40,297 bases of DNA from Planctomycetota bacterium (GTDB lineage: Bacteria > Planctomycetota > Planctomycetia > Pirellulales > Thermoguttaceae). The notes under the pieces were generated by a model. It worked only from the letters and a program-made list of their open reading frames with translations. It made no database searches and was not told the origin of the DNA. Made by a program: the position numbers and the translations under genes. Location: contig JAHIKV010000050.1 of assembly GCA_018897395.1 (NCBI GenBank), positions 1 to 40,297 of the forward strand, read 5' to 3'. This document shows, piece by piece, positions 1-7,515 of this stretch (position 1 is the stretch's first letter; every line of letters starts with the position of its first letter).

Positions 1-60
1 AGTCATCTCGGCATCGAGTTCGGGCGGAATCGTCAGTGGATTTGGTTGAGTGGACGACAT
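1..60 (-). CDS. N-terminal fragment of an unidentified protein, cut by the window edge
   Basis: An ATG at 60 on the minus strand opens a stop-free frame of 20 codons that runs off the left edge (MSSTQPNPLTIPPELDAEMT). The polar, proline-rich start followed by IPPELDAEM reads like a natural protein N-terminus, possibly a small antitoxin or regulator, but nothing identifies a family. It is divergent from the nuclease gene at 193, so the 61-192 gap would hold both promoters. Twenty codons without a stop can occur by chance, so this is tentative. Confidence 0.4.
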   Translation of the reverse strand, partial: MSSTQPNPLTIPPELDAEMT

Positions 61-127
61 AGTGTAAGTCGTCCCAGAAAATCCCGTTTGTGTCCAGATC
101 AGTTTTTCGATAAATTACACACCAGGG

Positions 128-189
128 TGTGAACGGTTACGCCACGAGGAGATGATGCCCGGCCCGACCGTGGCCTTCCACCGTTCACA
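128..189. promoter_or_regulatory. 9-bp inverted repeat just upstream of the nuclease start
   Basis: TGTGAACGG at 128-136 and its exact reverse complement CCGTTCACA at 181-189 flank 44 bases. The right arm ends three bases before the ATG at 193. Restriction genes are often held back by operators or RNA structure near the start codon, so this could be an operator or a hairpin that hides the ribosome site. No controller-protein gene is visible in the window. The role is inferred from position only. Confidence 0.35.
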
Positions 190-192
190 AGA

Positions 193-1083
193 ATGTTGAT
201 CGGCAACAACGAGGAGCTTTTATCCGTAGTCTATGGGCCGGCTCCGCAGGCGACTTGGCCCCTGTTGAATAGCGATCCCGCTGCTCTAGCCCGGCGAAAT
301 GGTCTGTGGGAAGCAATCTTTACCGTCAGCGACGGACTACTTATTGACTCGGCGACGGATAATGTCACGAATCACGGGTATCTTCGGCAACACTGGGCTT
401 CCGTAACGCCTGAGCCGACAATCGCTCCGATTTTGGTCTCCACAGTCCCTTCCCGCATTGGCGAGAACGATGTCGATACTGTTCTGCATAACCTTCTTAG
501 CCGATTGGGTTCGGCGGCGGTTTTTGAGGGGATGTGCAATCCTCCGGGTGGCGACTGGAGTGGCATCTCGCTGCAAACTACAAATCGGGATATGGAACTC
601 CGTTGGCTATCGCTACCCAGGGTGAGCAAAACACATGCTAAACGCCCCGATCATGTTTTTCAGATATTCGGGCTTGGACAGAAACCAATCGTCCTTGCCG
701 TTGAATCGAAGGAACTCGCAGGTGCCGTGGAGGCACGGATTGGACCTCGGCTGAAGACGTACTTGTCAGACTTGCTCGCATCGCCGGCGAGCGTTCAACG
801 CCGCAACCCCCAAAAAACATGGAATCATTCTGAAGTAATTCTCGACATCCATGATTTCGCACTTGCATCTGCCGTTGCTTTCCTACCCCGTAATGAACTG
901 GACGTGGATGTCGTGCGAAAAAAAAGCGAGAGCGATTTGGTGCTCTCCTTCTACTTCGCCGCGGATGGCGCACAATGCGAAATCCGCTGTACGCCATGCA
1001 CGGTGATCGGCGATCTGATCGCCCGGTATCTTTGCACGTTGACTTTGGGAAAATCGGGAATTTCCGTCCGGCGAGATCAGTAG
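193..1083 (+). CDS. Putative type II restriction endonuclease, PD-(D/E)XK fold
   Basis: This 296-residue protein is not confidently assignable to a named restriction family. It has a plausible PD-(D/E)XK active site: R151-P152-D153 at the start of one strand and, 18 residues on, E171-S172-K173 at the end of the hydrophobic strand PIVLAV. The spacing and hydrophobic context fit metal-dependent nucleases. The gene converges on the DNA methyltransferase, and the two reading frames overlap by seven bases at their 3' ends (1077-1083), as expected for a restriction-modification pair. ATG at 193 is the only usual start codon in this frame after the stop at 130-132, so the start is firm although the ribosome site is weak. 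Base composition is less GC-rich than in the purine genes downstream, consistent with horizontal acquisition. The function is inferred from motif and neighbour. Confidence 0.62.
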   Translation: MLIGNNEELLSVVYGPAPQATWPLLNSDPAALARRNGLWEAIFTVSDGLLIDSATDNVTNHGYLRQHWASVTPEPTIAPILVSTVPSRIGENDVDTVLHNLLSRLGSAAVFEGMCNPPGGDWSGISLQTTNRDMELRWLSLPRVSKTHAKRPDHVFQIFGLGQKPIVLAVESKELAGAVEARIGPRLKTYLSDLLASPASVQRRNPQKTWNHSEVILDIHDFALASAVAFLPRNELDVDVVRKKSESDLVLSFYFAADGAQCEIRCTPCTVIGDLIARYLCTLTLGKSGISVRRDQ

Positions 1084-2867
1084 TTCAAATAGAGCGATTC
1101 CTGCACTTTCTCCACGGGTCCGTTAAGCACTTTTCCCACCGCCGAATTCCCGCTAGTAATGAAAAGCTGCCGTCGATAAAGGCCTTTTGGCACATCGTGC
1201 CTCAAGTCCTTCTCTCCACGCTTGCCGTCGAAAGAGAGAGCCCAGCTAACCTCGCGTCGATTAAGGTCGTCCAAAACCTCGAAAAAACGATCTAAGTCCA
1301 GGTCTGCCGTGTAGCGTTGCTTGTTTCCTGCGTAAGGCGGATCGAAATAGACAAAATCCCCTTTTTCTACCTCAGCAACCGTCTCGGAGTAGTCTTGACA
1401 TACAAATCGCGCTCCCTGAATCACTTCGTGCCACGAACGAACGATAGCTCCGAATCGAACGGGGTCCATTCCTTTGCGAGAGAGGTGAAAAGAGTTGTTG
1501 AAACCGCCGCGCTCATTGAATCGGACAATTCCGTTAACGCAGGTTCGCATCAAAAAACACAGATCAAGCGGCGTTGGAGCTGCGTTGAAACGATCTCTGA
1601 CCTCGTAGTAATAGTCCGGCAGGTTGTCTTGCAAGAATTTCCATTGCTTTGCGTAATCTTCAATGACGGATTTTGGTTCCCGCTGAACCATTTGCCACAG
1701 GTCGATAAGTGGGCGGTAAATGTCACCGCCAACAGAGTCGGGCCTTGCTGCCAGATAGAGCATGGCGCCGCCACCCAGGAAAGGTTCAAAATACCTTCTG
1801 TATGCTGGCATCAGTCTCGCAATGCTGTACGCTTGAGACCTTTTACTTCCCGTCCATTTTACTAGCGATGGTATTGAAGCAATATCGCGAGGCGTCCAGT
1901 TGACTTCTCTGGTGCCGCTGGCAGCGAAAGCGTTCGTTACAAGCGTTTCTTCCACATTGCGGAGAGAGACCAAGCCCCCACGTTCCGCAAGCCGTCTTTT
2001 GCAAATCTCCACGTACTGTGGATCGGTTTCAAATCCCAAAAAACGAATCCCCAAATCCGTGGCGGCCACACAATCCGAGCCGGAGCCGGCAAAAGGCGAA
2101 AGCAACAAATGTCCTTCTCTTGCCGACAACGCCAACATGCGTTTCAGCAAACGTAGCGGTTTCTGGGTGGGGTGTTTGCCATGCACTAACTCCTCTCGAT
2201 TCTTGTTGTTTGGAATATCCCACACAGTTCGCATCTGCTTTCCCGGCTCCTTGATCAAATCCTCGGGGCAGGCCATCTCCTTTGCTGCACCATAATTGAA
2301 AAGGTATTCTCTCTTTTTGCCTGTATGTGCCCACAGAATCGTCTCGTGGCTTGCCGTAAGACGACGGCCGGAAAGATTAGGAAAGCTATTTCTTTTAAAC
2401 CAGACAACCTCATTGATGATTTCAATTTCCAAAAGCTGTAGGACAAAATTGATTAAGCCGATGTTGTGATAGGTTCCATGTATCCAAATTGATCCCGTTG
2501 GTTTTACCACTCGCTTGAGTTCCGAAAGCCACGTCACCGTGAACTTCAAGTAATCGGCCAGCGGCATATCGTCCCAAGCGGCCATAACCTTTGACCAATT
2601 GCCGCCGAAACCGGGAAGGCGCACTGAGTTGTCCCACTTCCAAATATTTCCCTTGCTGGCGTTGTAGGGAGGATCGGCGATCGCCACGTCAATGGAGTGC
2701 GCTGGCAGCGCTTTCATTCCATCGAGGCAATCCATGCCCTGAATCGAATTTGCGGGGTATGGCCCCACCATGGCCATACGCTCTTTTTCGGCCGGCGGGA
2801 ATTTTCCCGACCGCTTGGTCATGGCTCTTGCAACGGAAGAGTGTTCTTGGAAAAGCGTTCTTTGCAT
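1077..2867 (-). CDS. Fused two-domain DNA methyltransferase (beta-class N4/N6 domain plus Dam-like D12 domain)
   Basis: A 596-residue modification enzyme. The N-terminal half has the beta-class order: catalytic DPPYN at about 65-69, a target-recognition region, GKHPTQKP near 230-237, then the S-adenosylmethionine motif PFAGSGS at about 258-264. The C-terminal half is an alpha-class D12 adenine methyltransferase: KWTGSKR at about 337, EPFLGGGA at about 361-368 and a second DPPY at about 509-512. Two catalytic domains in one chain usually serve an asymmetric site that needs a different methylation on each strand, as in type IIS systems. ATG at 2867 was chosen because GAGG lies upstream and longer readings run into the divergent tyrA gene. 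ATG at 2822 or 2777 is also possible. Pairing with the convergent nuclease is inferred. Confidence 0.9.
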   Translation of the reverse strand: MQRTLFQEHSSVARAMTKRSGKFPPAEKERMAMVGPYPANSIQGMDCLDGMKALPAHSIDVAIADPPYNASKGNIWKWDNSVRLPGFGGNWSKVMAAWDDMPLADYLKFTVTWLSELKRVVKPTGSIWIHGTYHNIGLINFVLQLLEIEIINEVVWFKRNSFPNLSGRRLTASHETILWAHTGKKREYLFNYGAAKEMACPEDLIKEPGKQMRTVWDIPNNKNREELVHGKHPTQKPLRLLKRMLALSAREGHLLLSPFAGSGSDCVAATDLGIRFLGFETDPQYVEICKRRLAERGGLVSLRNVEETLVTNAFAASGTREVNWTPRDIASIPSLVKWTGSKRSQAYSIARLMPAYRRYFEPFLGGGAMLYLAARPDSVGGDIYRPLIDLWQMVQREPKSVIEDYAKQWKFLQDNLPDYYYEVRDRFNAAPTPLDLCFLMRTCVNGIVRFNERGGFNNSFHLSRKGMDPVRFGAIVRSWHEVIQGARFVCQDYSETVAEVEKGDFVYFDPPYAGNKQRYTADLDLDRFFEVLDDLNRREVSWALSFDGKRGEKDLRHDVPKGLYRRQLFITSGNSAVGKVLNGPVEKVQESLYLNY

Positions 2868-2999
2868 CCGTGTGAACCTCACGCTGTATGTCCATCCGTT
2901 TATTAACGTAACATTTTGTGGATAAACACGCAAGGGTGTGTTTCTTCGACTGTATGGAACAAAGAATCTTCCGCCCCCCCGTCCAATCCGGCGGCGATT

Positions 3000-3008
3000 T
3001 GGTACAAT
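3000..3008 (+). promoter_or_regulatory. Extended -10 promoter candidate for tyrA-purSL
   Basis: TGGTACAAT fits an extended -10 element (TGn followed by TACAAT) and lies 58 bases before the tyrA ATG. The same nine bases occur at 7068-7076 upstream of the DUF433 gene. No good -35 box is found at 17 bases. Confidence 0.35.
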
Positions 3009-3065
3009 GCGCCGTTTCACTCCTCCCAGTCGGCGACGGGAGCCGCATCCTACACGAGAATCGCC

Positions 3066-3911
3066 ATGAAACAATGGGATACCGTAGCCATCGTGGGTGT
3101 CGGGCGGATCGGCGGATCGATCGGCCTGGCTTTGCGCCAACGAGAGATGGCGAAAAACATCGTCGGCATCGGCCGATCCCAAGCCACACTACGCGCGGCA
3201 AGACGCGTCGGGGCCGTAACCAAAACCACTATCGACCTCAACCGTGGAGTGGCCGACGCCGAGTTGGTCGTCGTTTGCACTCCGGTCGGCAACGTCGTCG
3301 AGACGGTCGACCAAGCGGCGCAACATTGCCCCGAGCGGACGCTGATAACCGACGTCTGCGGCGTGAAACGGGCGGTAGTCGAGCCGCTCGACGACCATCT
3401 GGCTCGCGGCTGCCGGTTCCTCGGCGGACATCCACTGATCGGCAGCGAAAAGACCGGCGTGCTAAACGCCTCGGCCGACCTGTTCGACGGCCGGGTGACG
3501 ATCCTCACGCCCACGAAGAACACCCGGGCCGAGGATTTCGATCTGCTCGAAGAGTTTTGGCAGTCGCTCGGCTCGGTGGTCATTCGGATGTCGCCCGAGG
3601 AGCACGATCGGGCGGTGGCGATTATCGGCCACCTGCCGCATCTGTCGGCGGCGGCGCTGGCGGTCTCTTTGCCCGAGCAGTATTTTCGCTTGACCGGCGG
3701 GGATATCTTCGACGCAACCCGCCAGGCGGCCGGCGATCCCGAACTCTGGCGGCAAATGCTCACGCTCAACCGCGACCACATTTTGACGGCGTTGGAGCAA
3801 TACGGCTCGAAGCTGGCCGCCGTTCACGCCGCGCTCCGCGACGGCAACCGGGACGAACTTTTACGTTTTCTCACCTTGGCCAAGAAGAACCGCGATGCTT
3901 TGGGAAGTTGA
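3066..3911 (+). CDS. tyrA: Prephenate dehydrogenase family protein (tyrosine biosynthesis)
   Basis: NAD(P)-dependent oxidative decarboxylation of prephenate or arogenate toward tyrosine. The 281-residue protein opens with a Rossmann dinucleotide-binding motif, VGVGRIGGSIGLAL. It then has VVVCTPVG, the TDVCGVKR segment, the substrate-site stretch GGHPLIGSEKTG and the helical dimerisation segment with IIGHLPHLSAAAL. This matches TyrA-type dehydrogenases without a fused chorismate mutase or ACT domain. ATG at 3066 was chosen because upstream codons lie in the promoter region and MKQWDTVAIVG is a typical opening. The stop overlaps the purSL start by 17 bases, so the two are probably cotranscribed and translationally coupled. 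Whether prephenate or arogenate is used cannot be read from the sequence. Confidence 0.92.
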   Translation: MKQWDTVAIVGVGRIGGSIGLALRQREMAKNIVGIGRSQATLRAARRVGAVTKTTIDLNRGVADAELVVVCTPVGNVVETVDQAAQHCPERTLITDVCGVKRAVVEPLDDHLARGCRFLGGHPLIGSEKTGVLNASADLFDGRVTILTPTKNTRAEDFDLLEEFWQSLGSVVIRMSPEEHDRAVAIIGHLPHLSAAALAVSLPEQYFRLTGGDIFDATRQAAGDPELWRQMLTLNRDHILTALEQYGSKLAAVHAALRDGNRDELLRFLTLAKKNRDALGS

Positions 3912-6897
3912 CATCCATCCAGCCGAAGGCCGGCCCGACCTGGCCGCCGGCGAAGTGGCCGCCACGGCCGCCGAATTGCACCTGGCCGACGATCTGGCCG
4001 TGACCTCCGCCCGCGGATATCTGATCCAGGGTGAGTTGGACCGCGCGCAGGTCGCGCGAATCGCCGACGAGTTGCTGGCCGACCGGGTGGTCGAGCGGAC
4101 GGTGGTCGCTCCGGCGGGCGATCCGCTGCTGACCGAACTGCCCGACGGACGCACACACTGGATTCACGTCCTGCCGAAGCCCGGCGTGATGGACCCGGTG
4201 GCCCAAAGCGCGATGCAGGCCATCGCCGATTTCGGTCTGCGGGCCGAGGCGGTCCGCACGATGCGAAAATACGCCGTCGGCCGGCTGGCCGAGGACCGGC
4301 TGCCGCTTCTGTGCTCGAAGGTGCTGGCCAACGACGCCGTCGAGCAGGCGATCGCCGGCCCGCTCGGTTTCGAGCGGTTGCAGGTCGGCTCGCCGTATGA
4401 ATTCAAACTTGTCATCGTGCCGATCCTCGCAATGGACGACGCGGCGCTCGAGCAATTGAGCCGCGACGGGCAGTTGTTCCTCTCGCTGGTCGAAATGCGG
4501 ACGATCCAGGCACATTTCAACCAGCTTGGCCGCGACCCGACCGACGTGGAGCTAGAGACCGTCGCCCAGACCTGGAGCGAGCATTGCAGCCACAAAACCC
4601 TCGCCGGGCGGATCGACTATCGCGGCCCCGACGGCGAGCGGCATTTTGAAAACATGCTCAAGGAGACGATCTTCGCCGCCACACGGGAAATCCGCCGGGC
4701 CGCCGGCGACCGGGATTGGTGCGTGAGCGTCTTCGTCGACAACGCCGGCGTGATCCGCTTCGATGAAAACTACAACGTCGTCTTCAAGGTCGAAACGCAC
4801 AATCATCCGTCGGCGTTGGAGCCGTACGGCGGGGCAAACACCGGCATCGGCGGCGTGATCCGCGACCCGATGGGCACCGGCATGGGCGCCAAACCGATCT
4901 GCAACACCGACGTCTTCTGCTTCGCCCCGCCCGACGTGCCGGCCGAAGAGCTTCCGCCCGGCGTGCTCCATCCGCGCAGAGTGATGAAGGGCGTCGTGGC
5001 CGGCGTCCGCGACTACGGAAACCGGATGGGCATCCCAACCGTAAACGGCGCGATCTACTTCGATCCCCGATACTTAGGCAACCCGTTGGTCTATTGCGGC
5101 AACGTCGGCCTGATCCCACGCGATAAATCGGACAAACATCCACAAGCCAACGATCTGATCGTCGCCCTCGGCGGGCGGACCGGACGCGACGGCATCCACG
5201 GCGCCACGTTCAGTTCCGCCGAACTGACCAGCCACAGCGAAACCCTCTCCGGCGGCGCGGTCCAGATCGGCAACGCCATCACGGAAAAGATGCTGCTCGA
5301 CGTGTTGCTCGTCGCCCGCGATCGAGGGTTGTACAACGCCGTTACCGATTGCGGGGCCGGCGGGTTTTCCAGCGCGGTGGGCGAGATGGGCGAGAAAATC
5401 GGCGCCGAGGTATGGCTCGAACGGGTGCCGCTCAAATACGAAGGACTTTCGTACACCGAAATCTGGATCTCCGAGGCCCAAGAGCGGATGGTCGTCTCCG
5501 TTTCGCCGGAGAAGTGGGAAAAGCTCTCGGAACTCTGCGCTTCGGAAGGGGTCGAAGCGACCGCGATCGGCAAATTCACCCCCACCGGCCGGCTGACGCT
5601 GATCTATGCCGAGCAAAAGGTGGCCGACCTGGCGATGGATTTCCTCCACGACGGCCGTCCCCCGGTGGTCCGCGAGGCGGTTTACACACCGCCAAAAAAT
5701 GATGAATGCGGAATGATGAATGATGAATGCCGGAAACAACATTCAGTAATTCATCATTCATCATTCAACATTCATAATTCCTTACTGAAAATCCTCGGCT
5801 CGCTGAACGTTTGCAGCAAGGAATGGGTGATCCGCCAGTACGACCACGAGGTGCAAGGCGGCAGTGTGTTGAAGCCGCTTGTCGGAGCGGCGAACGACGG
5901 GCCCGGCGACGCCGCCGTCTTGCGTCCGGTGTTGGACAGCCGTCGCGGCATTGTGATCTCCTGCGGGATGAATCCCCGCTACGGCGATTTCGACACCTAC
6001 TGGATGGCCGCCTCGGCAATCGACGAGGCGGTGCGGAACTGCGTGGCCGTGGGGGCCGATCCCGCGCGAATCGCCATCCTCGACAACTTCTGCTGGGGCG
6101 CGACCGACCGGCCCGAGACGCTCGGCTCGCTGGTCCGCGCCGCACTGGCCTGCCACGACGTGGCCGTAGAGCTGGGCACGCCGTTCATCAGCGGCAAGGA
6201 CAGCCTGAACAACGAGTTCCGCCCGCTCGGAAAAGGTGTCAGGAACCGTTTGTGCGAAGCACCCGAAGGGCCGTTCCGGCAAAAGGTTCCTGACACCTTT
6301 TCCGAGCCGATCTCCATCCCGCCGTCGCTGTTGATCAGCGCCATCGGGCAGGTTGACGACGTCGCACGCTGCGTGTCGATGGACCTCAAGGAGCCGGGCA
6401 ACCTGCTCTATATCGTCGGCGAGACGAAAAACGAACTGGGCGGTTCCCACTTCTCCTTGGTCGAGGGCCTATCGGGCGGCGAAGTGCCGAAGGTCGATGC
6501 CCGGCAGGCCAAAACCACGTTTGCCGCATTGCACGCCGCGATCAACGCCGGGCATGTCCGGGCGTGTCACGATCTCTCCGAGGGCGGATTGGCCGCCGCC
6601 ATCGCCGAAATGGCCTTCGCCGGCGGACTGGGTGCAAAAATATCGTTGGCCGACGTGCCACGCAACGGCGACCTGCCCACCGCCGCGCTTTTGTTCAGCG
6701 AATCGAACACCCGTTTCCTCTGCGAAGTCCGCCCGGAAAACGCCGCCTCCTTCGAGTCGGCCCTGGCCGACGTCCCGCACGCCCGAATCGGCGAAGTGGT
6801 CGATAGCAACAAGCTGGAGATCGTCGGCGAAACGCCGCTGGTGCAAGCCGATTTGCACGCCCTGAAAGAAGCCTGGCAAAAGCCGTTGCGTTGGTGA
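3895..6897 (+). CDS. purL: Phosphoribosylformylglycinamidine synthase, PurS-PurL fusion with two repeat-derived insertions
   Basis: Catalyses the ATP-dependent amidation of FGAR to FGAM in purine synthesis, with ammonia from PurQ encoded downstream. It has 1000 residues. The first 200 or so contain PurS-like ferredoxin-fold sequence (LPKPGVMDP, then SKVLANDAVEQAI). The small-PurL body starts near 226 with TWSEHCSHKT, followed by VETHNHPSA at about 298 and the second-half ATP-binding repeat with FISGKDSLNNE near 766. A separate PurQ makes this a PurSL plus PurQ arrangement rather than the large single-chain enzyme. Residues about 601-630 and 778-803 are encoded by palindromic repeats at 5700-5780 and 6229-6303; both keep frame and fall between conserved blocks, so the enzyme is probably active. 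The start overlaps tyrA. Confidence 0.95.
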   Translation: MLWEVDIHPAEGRPDLAAGEVAATAAELHLADDLAVTSARGYLIQGELDRAQVARIADELLADRVVERTVVAPAGDPLLTELPDGRTHWIHVLPKPGVMDPVAQSAMQAIADFGLRAEAVRTMRKYAVGRLAEDRLPLLCSKVLANDAVEQAIAGPLGFERLQVGSPYEFKLVIVPILAMDDAALEQLSRDGQLFLSLVEMRTIQAHFNQLGRDPTDVELETVAQTWSEHCSHKTLAGRIDYRGPDGERHFENMLKETIFAATREIRRAAGDRDWCVSVFVDNAGVIRFDENYNVVFKVETHNHPSALEPYGGANTGIGGVIRDPMGTGMGAKPICNTDVFCFAPPDVPAEELPPGVLHPRRVMKGVVAGVRDYGNRMGIPTVNGAIYFDPRYLGNPLVYCGNVGLIPRDKSDKHPQANDLIVALGGRTGRDGIHGATFSSAELTSHSETLSGGAVQIGNAITEKMLLDVLLVARDRGLYNAVTDCGAGGFSSAVGEMGEKIGAEVWLERVPLKYEGLSYTEIWISEAQERMVVSVSPEKWEKLSELCASEGVEATAIGKFTPTGRLTLIYAEQKVADLAMDFLHDGRPPVVREAVYTPPKNDECGMMNDECRKQHSVIHHSSFNIHNSLLKILGSLNVCSKEWVIRQYDHEVQGGSVLKPLVGAANDGPGDAAVLRPVLDSRRGIVISCGMNPRYGDFDTYWMAASAIDEAVRNCVAVGADPARIAILDNFCWGATDRPETLGSLVRAALACHDVAVELGTPFISGKDSLNNEFRPLGKGVRNRLCEAPEGPFRQKVPDTFSEPISIPPSLLISAIGQVDDVARCVSMDLKEPGNLLYIVGETKNELGGSHFSLVEGLSGGEVPKVDARQAKTTFAALHAAINAGHVRACHDLSEGGLAAAIAEMAFAGGLGAKISLADVPRNGDLPTAALLFSESNTRFLCEVRPENAASFESALADVPHARIGEVVDSNKLEIVGETPLVQADLHALKEAWQKPLRW
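5700..5780. repeat. Imperfect palindrome inside purL, built of GATGAATG/CATTCATC units
   Basis: The left half contains GATGAATG three times and the right half its complement, forming arms of about 38 bases that match at about 32 positions. The element is AT-rich against a GC-rich gene. In frame it encodes an Asn/His/Met-rich stretch in the linker between the two halves of PurL. It looks like an inserted intergenic-type repeat. Confidence 0.85.
6229..6303. repeat. Nested hairpin element inside purL, 19-bp perfect arms
   Basis: Arms GGAAAAGGTGTCAGGAACC (6229-6247) and its exact complement (6285-6303) enclose a 35-base core (6249-6283). The core folds into three mini-hairpins with three-base loops: GTGC-GAA-GCAC, CC-GAA-GG and GCCG-TTC-CGGC. 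The element spans 75 bases, keeps frame and encodes LCEAPEGPFRQ. The core recurs in rimO at 31655-31689 in the opposite genomic orientation but the same coding sense. Confidence 0.93.
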
Positions 6898-6904
6898 CGC
6901 AATC

Positions 6905-6976
6905 CTCCCCTCTCCCTTTGAGAGAGGGGCCGGGGGTGAGGGCGGGGCGAAGCTGTAGGTTATGCTTCAGCATAAC
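6905..6976. repeat. Repeat cluster after purSL, possible transcription end
   Basis: CCCCTCTC (6907-6914) pairs with GAGAGGGG (6922-6929), followed by GGCCGGGGGTGAGGG. This is the same repeat type found inside lysS at 27571-27696. A second hairpin, GTTATGC-TTCA-GCATAAC, lies at 6959-6976. Either could end the purSL transcript, but no T-run follows. Confidence 0.65.
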
Positions 6977-7067
6977 ATGCCCCCGGTGCGGGCCGGCTAG
7001 CCTAATTACGCCCGCGACGGATGTCAAACAACCGCCATTTCCGATTGATCCAACAAGGACGGGGCAC

Positions 7068-7076
7068 TGGTACAAT
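7068..7076 (+). promoter_or_regulatory. Extended -10 promoter candidate for the DUF433 gene
   Basis: TGGTACAAT, identical to the element at 3000-3008, lies 81 bases before the DUF433 start. No matching -35 box at the usual distance. Confidence 0.3.
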
Positions 7077-7156
7077 GAGGCGCTGCCGAGTAGACTTAGT
7101 AGATAAGGCTGGGTAGAGACAGACTGGGAAATTGGCAGTATTCGGGGGAAAATTAT

Positions 7157-7381
7157 ATGAAATTGGACCGCATTACCGTCGATCCCACCGTCTGCACCGG
7201 AAAGCCGTGCATCCGTGGGCTACGATTCCCGGTTTGTCGCTTGCTAGGGCTTCTAGCCTCCGGCGAGACCAAGGAAACGATTCTTAAGTCGTATCCCTAC
7301 CTGGAAGCCGCCGACATCGACGCTGCCCTATCCTATGCCGCATACCTCGCCGAAGAGGAAACCGTGGAGTTCGCCCGGTGA
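7157..7381 (+). CDS. DUF433 family antitoxin
   Basis: This 74-residue protein has the typical DUF433 sequence: an opening MKLDRITVDPTVCTGKPCIRG, the helix-turn-helix-like FPVCRLLGLLASGETKETIL and the end YPYLEAADIDAALSYAA. DUF433 proteins are usually antitoxins that autoregulate and bind a DUF5615 PIN-like toxin encoded just downstream. Here the stop codon overlaps a GTG start for exactly such a protein, which is truncated. A G-rich ribosome site (GGGGGAA) precedes the ATG. The gene separates purSL from purQ, so the purine genes are interrupted by a toxin-antitoxin insertion. The antitoxin itself is full length. Confidence 0.88.
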   Translation: MKLDRITVDPTVCTGKPCIRGLRFPVCRLLGLLASGETKETILKSYPYLEAADIDAALSYAAYLAEEETVEFAR

Positions 7382-7415
7382 AGTTCCTTGTCGATATGCC
7401 CCTATCGCCTGAATT

Positions 7416-7440
7416 GGCCGCGTGGGCGCGGCGGCTAAAC
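7416..7440 (-). repeat. GTTTAGC-family half-element at the toxin breakpoint
   Basis: These 25 bases match the reverse complement of the half-element at 12673-12697 at 23 positions and end in the family signature GCTAAAC. The same stretch encodes AAWARRLN of the truncated toxin, so native toxin sequence and repeat may have shared microhomology here. Confidence 0.6.
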
Positions 7441-7445
7441 GATCT

Positions 7446-7477
7446 CCCCGCGACCGCAGTCGCGGGGCGTTGTTTTC
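7446..7477 (+). terminator. Candidate intrinsic terminator after the toxin remnant
   Basis: CCCCGCGAC (7446-7454), loop CGCA, GTCGCGGGG (7459-7467) gives a perfect 9-bp GC-rich stem followed by CGTTGTTTTC. It may equally be part of a repeat element. It would separate the antitoxin transcript from purQ. Confidence 0.5.
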
Positions 7478-7482
7478 AATAC

Positions 7483-7512
7483 TAATCCCCAATTCCTAAT
7501 CCCTAATCCCTC
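7483..7512. repeat. Short tandem repeat, (CTAATCC)n type
   Basis: CTAATCCC-like heptamers repeat immediately before purQ. The reverse complement (GGGATTAGGGATTGGGG) forms a longer array at 26917-26959. Confidence 0.75.
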
Positions 7513-7515
7513 TTG

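Larger units (their letters stand above)
7378..7485 (+). pseudogene. Truncated DUF5615-type PIN-like toxin, 35 residues
   Basis: A GTG at 7378 overlaps the DUF433 stop by four bases (GTGA). The first 19 or so codons (VKFLVDMPLSPELAAWARRL) match the start of DUF5615 toxins, which normally run about 110-120 residues. The remainder, NDLPATAVAGRCFQY then stop, has no toxin character. Loss of similarity falls on a GTTTAGC-family half-element at 7416-7440 followed by a GC-rich hairpin. The toxin is therefore almost certainly inactive, with its 3' part replaced or deleted at a repeat. Confidence 0.75.

Noticed and set aside
2868..3182. N-terminal extension of the DNA methyltransferase up to an ATG at 3182
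   Set aside because: It would overlap the start of the divergent tyrA gene, is rich in Arg/Gly as expected for antisense of a GC-rich gene, and the methyltransferase fold is complete from 2867.
2918..4003. Long plus-strand frame overlapping tyrA
   Set aside because: Arg/Pro/Gly-rich composition with no motifs; tyrA in another frame has full family conservation.
6959..6976. Possible tRNA or small RNA around the GTTATGC hairpin
   Set aside because: Only one stem is present, with no anticodon or T-arm pattern; no tRNA or rRNA gene was recognised anywhere in the window.
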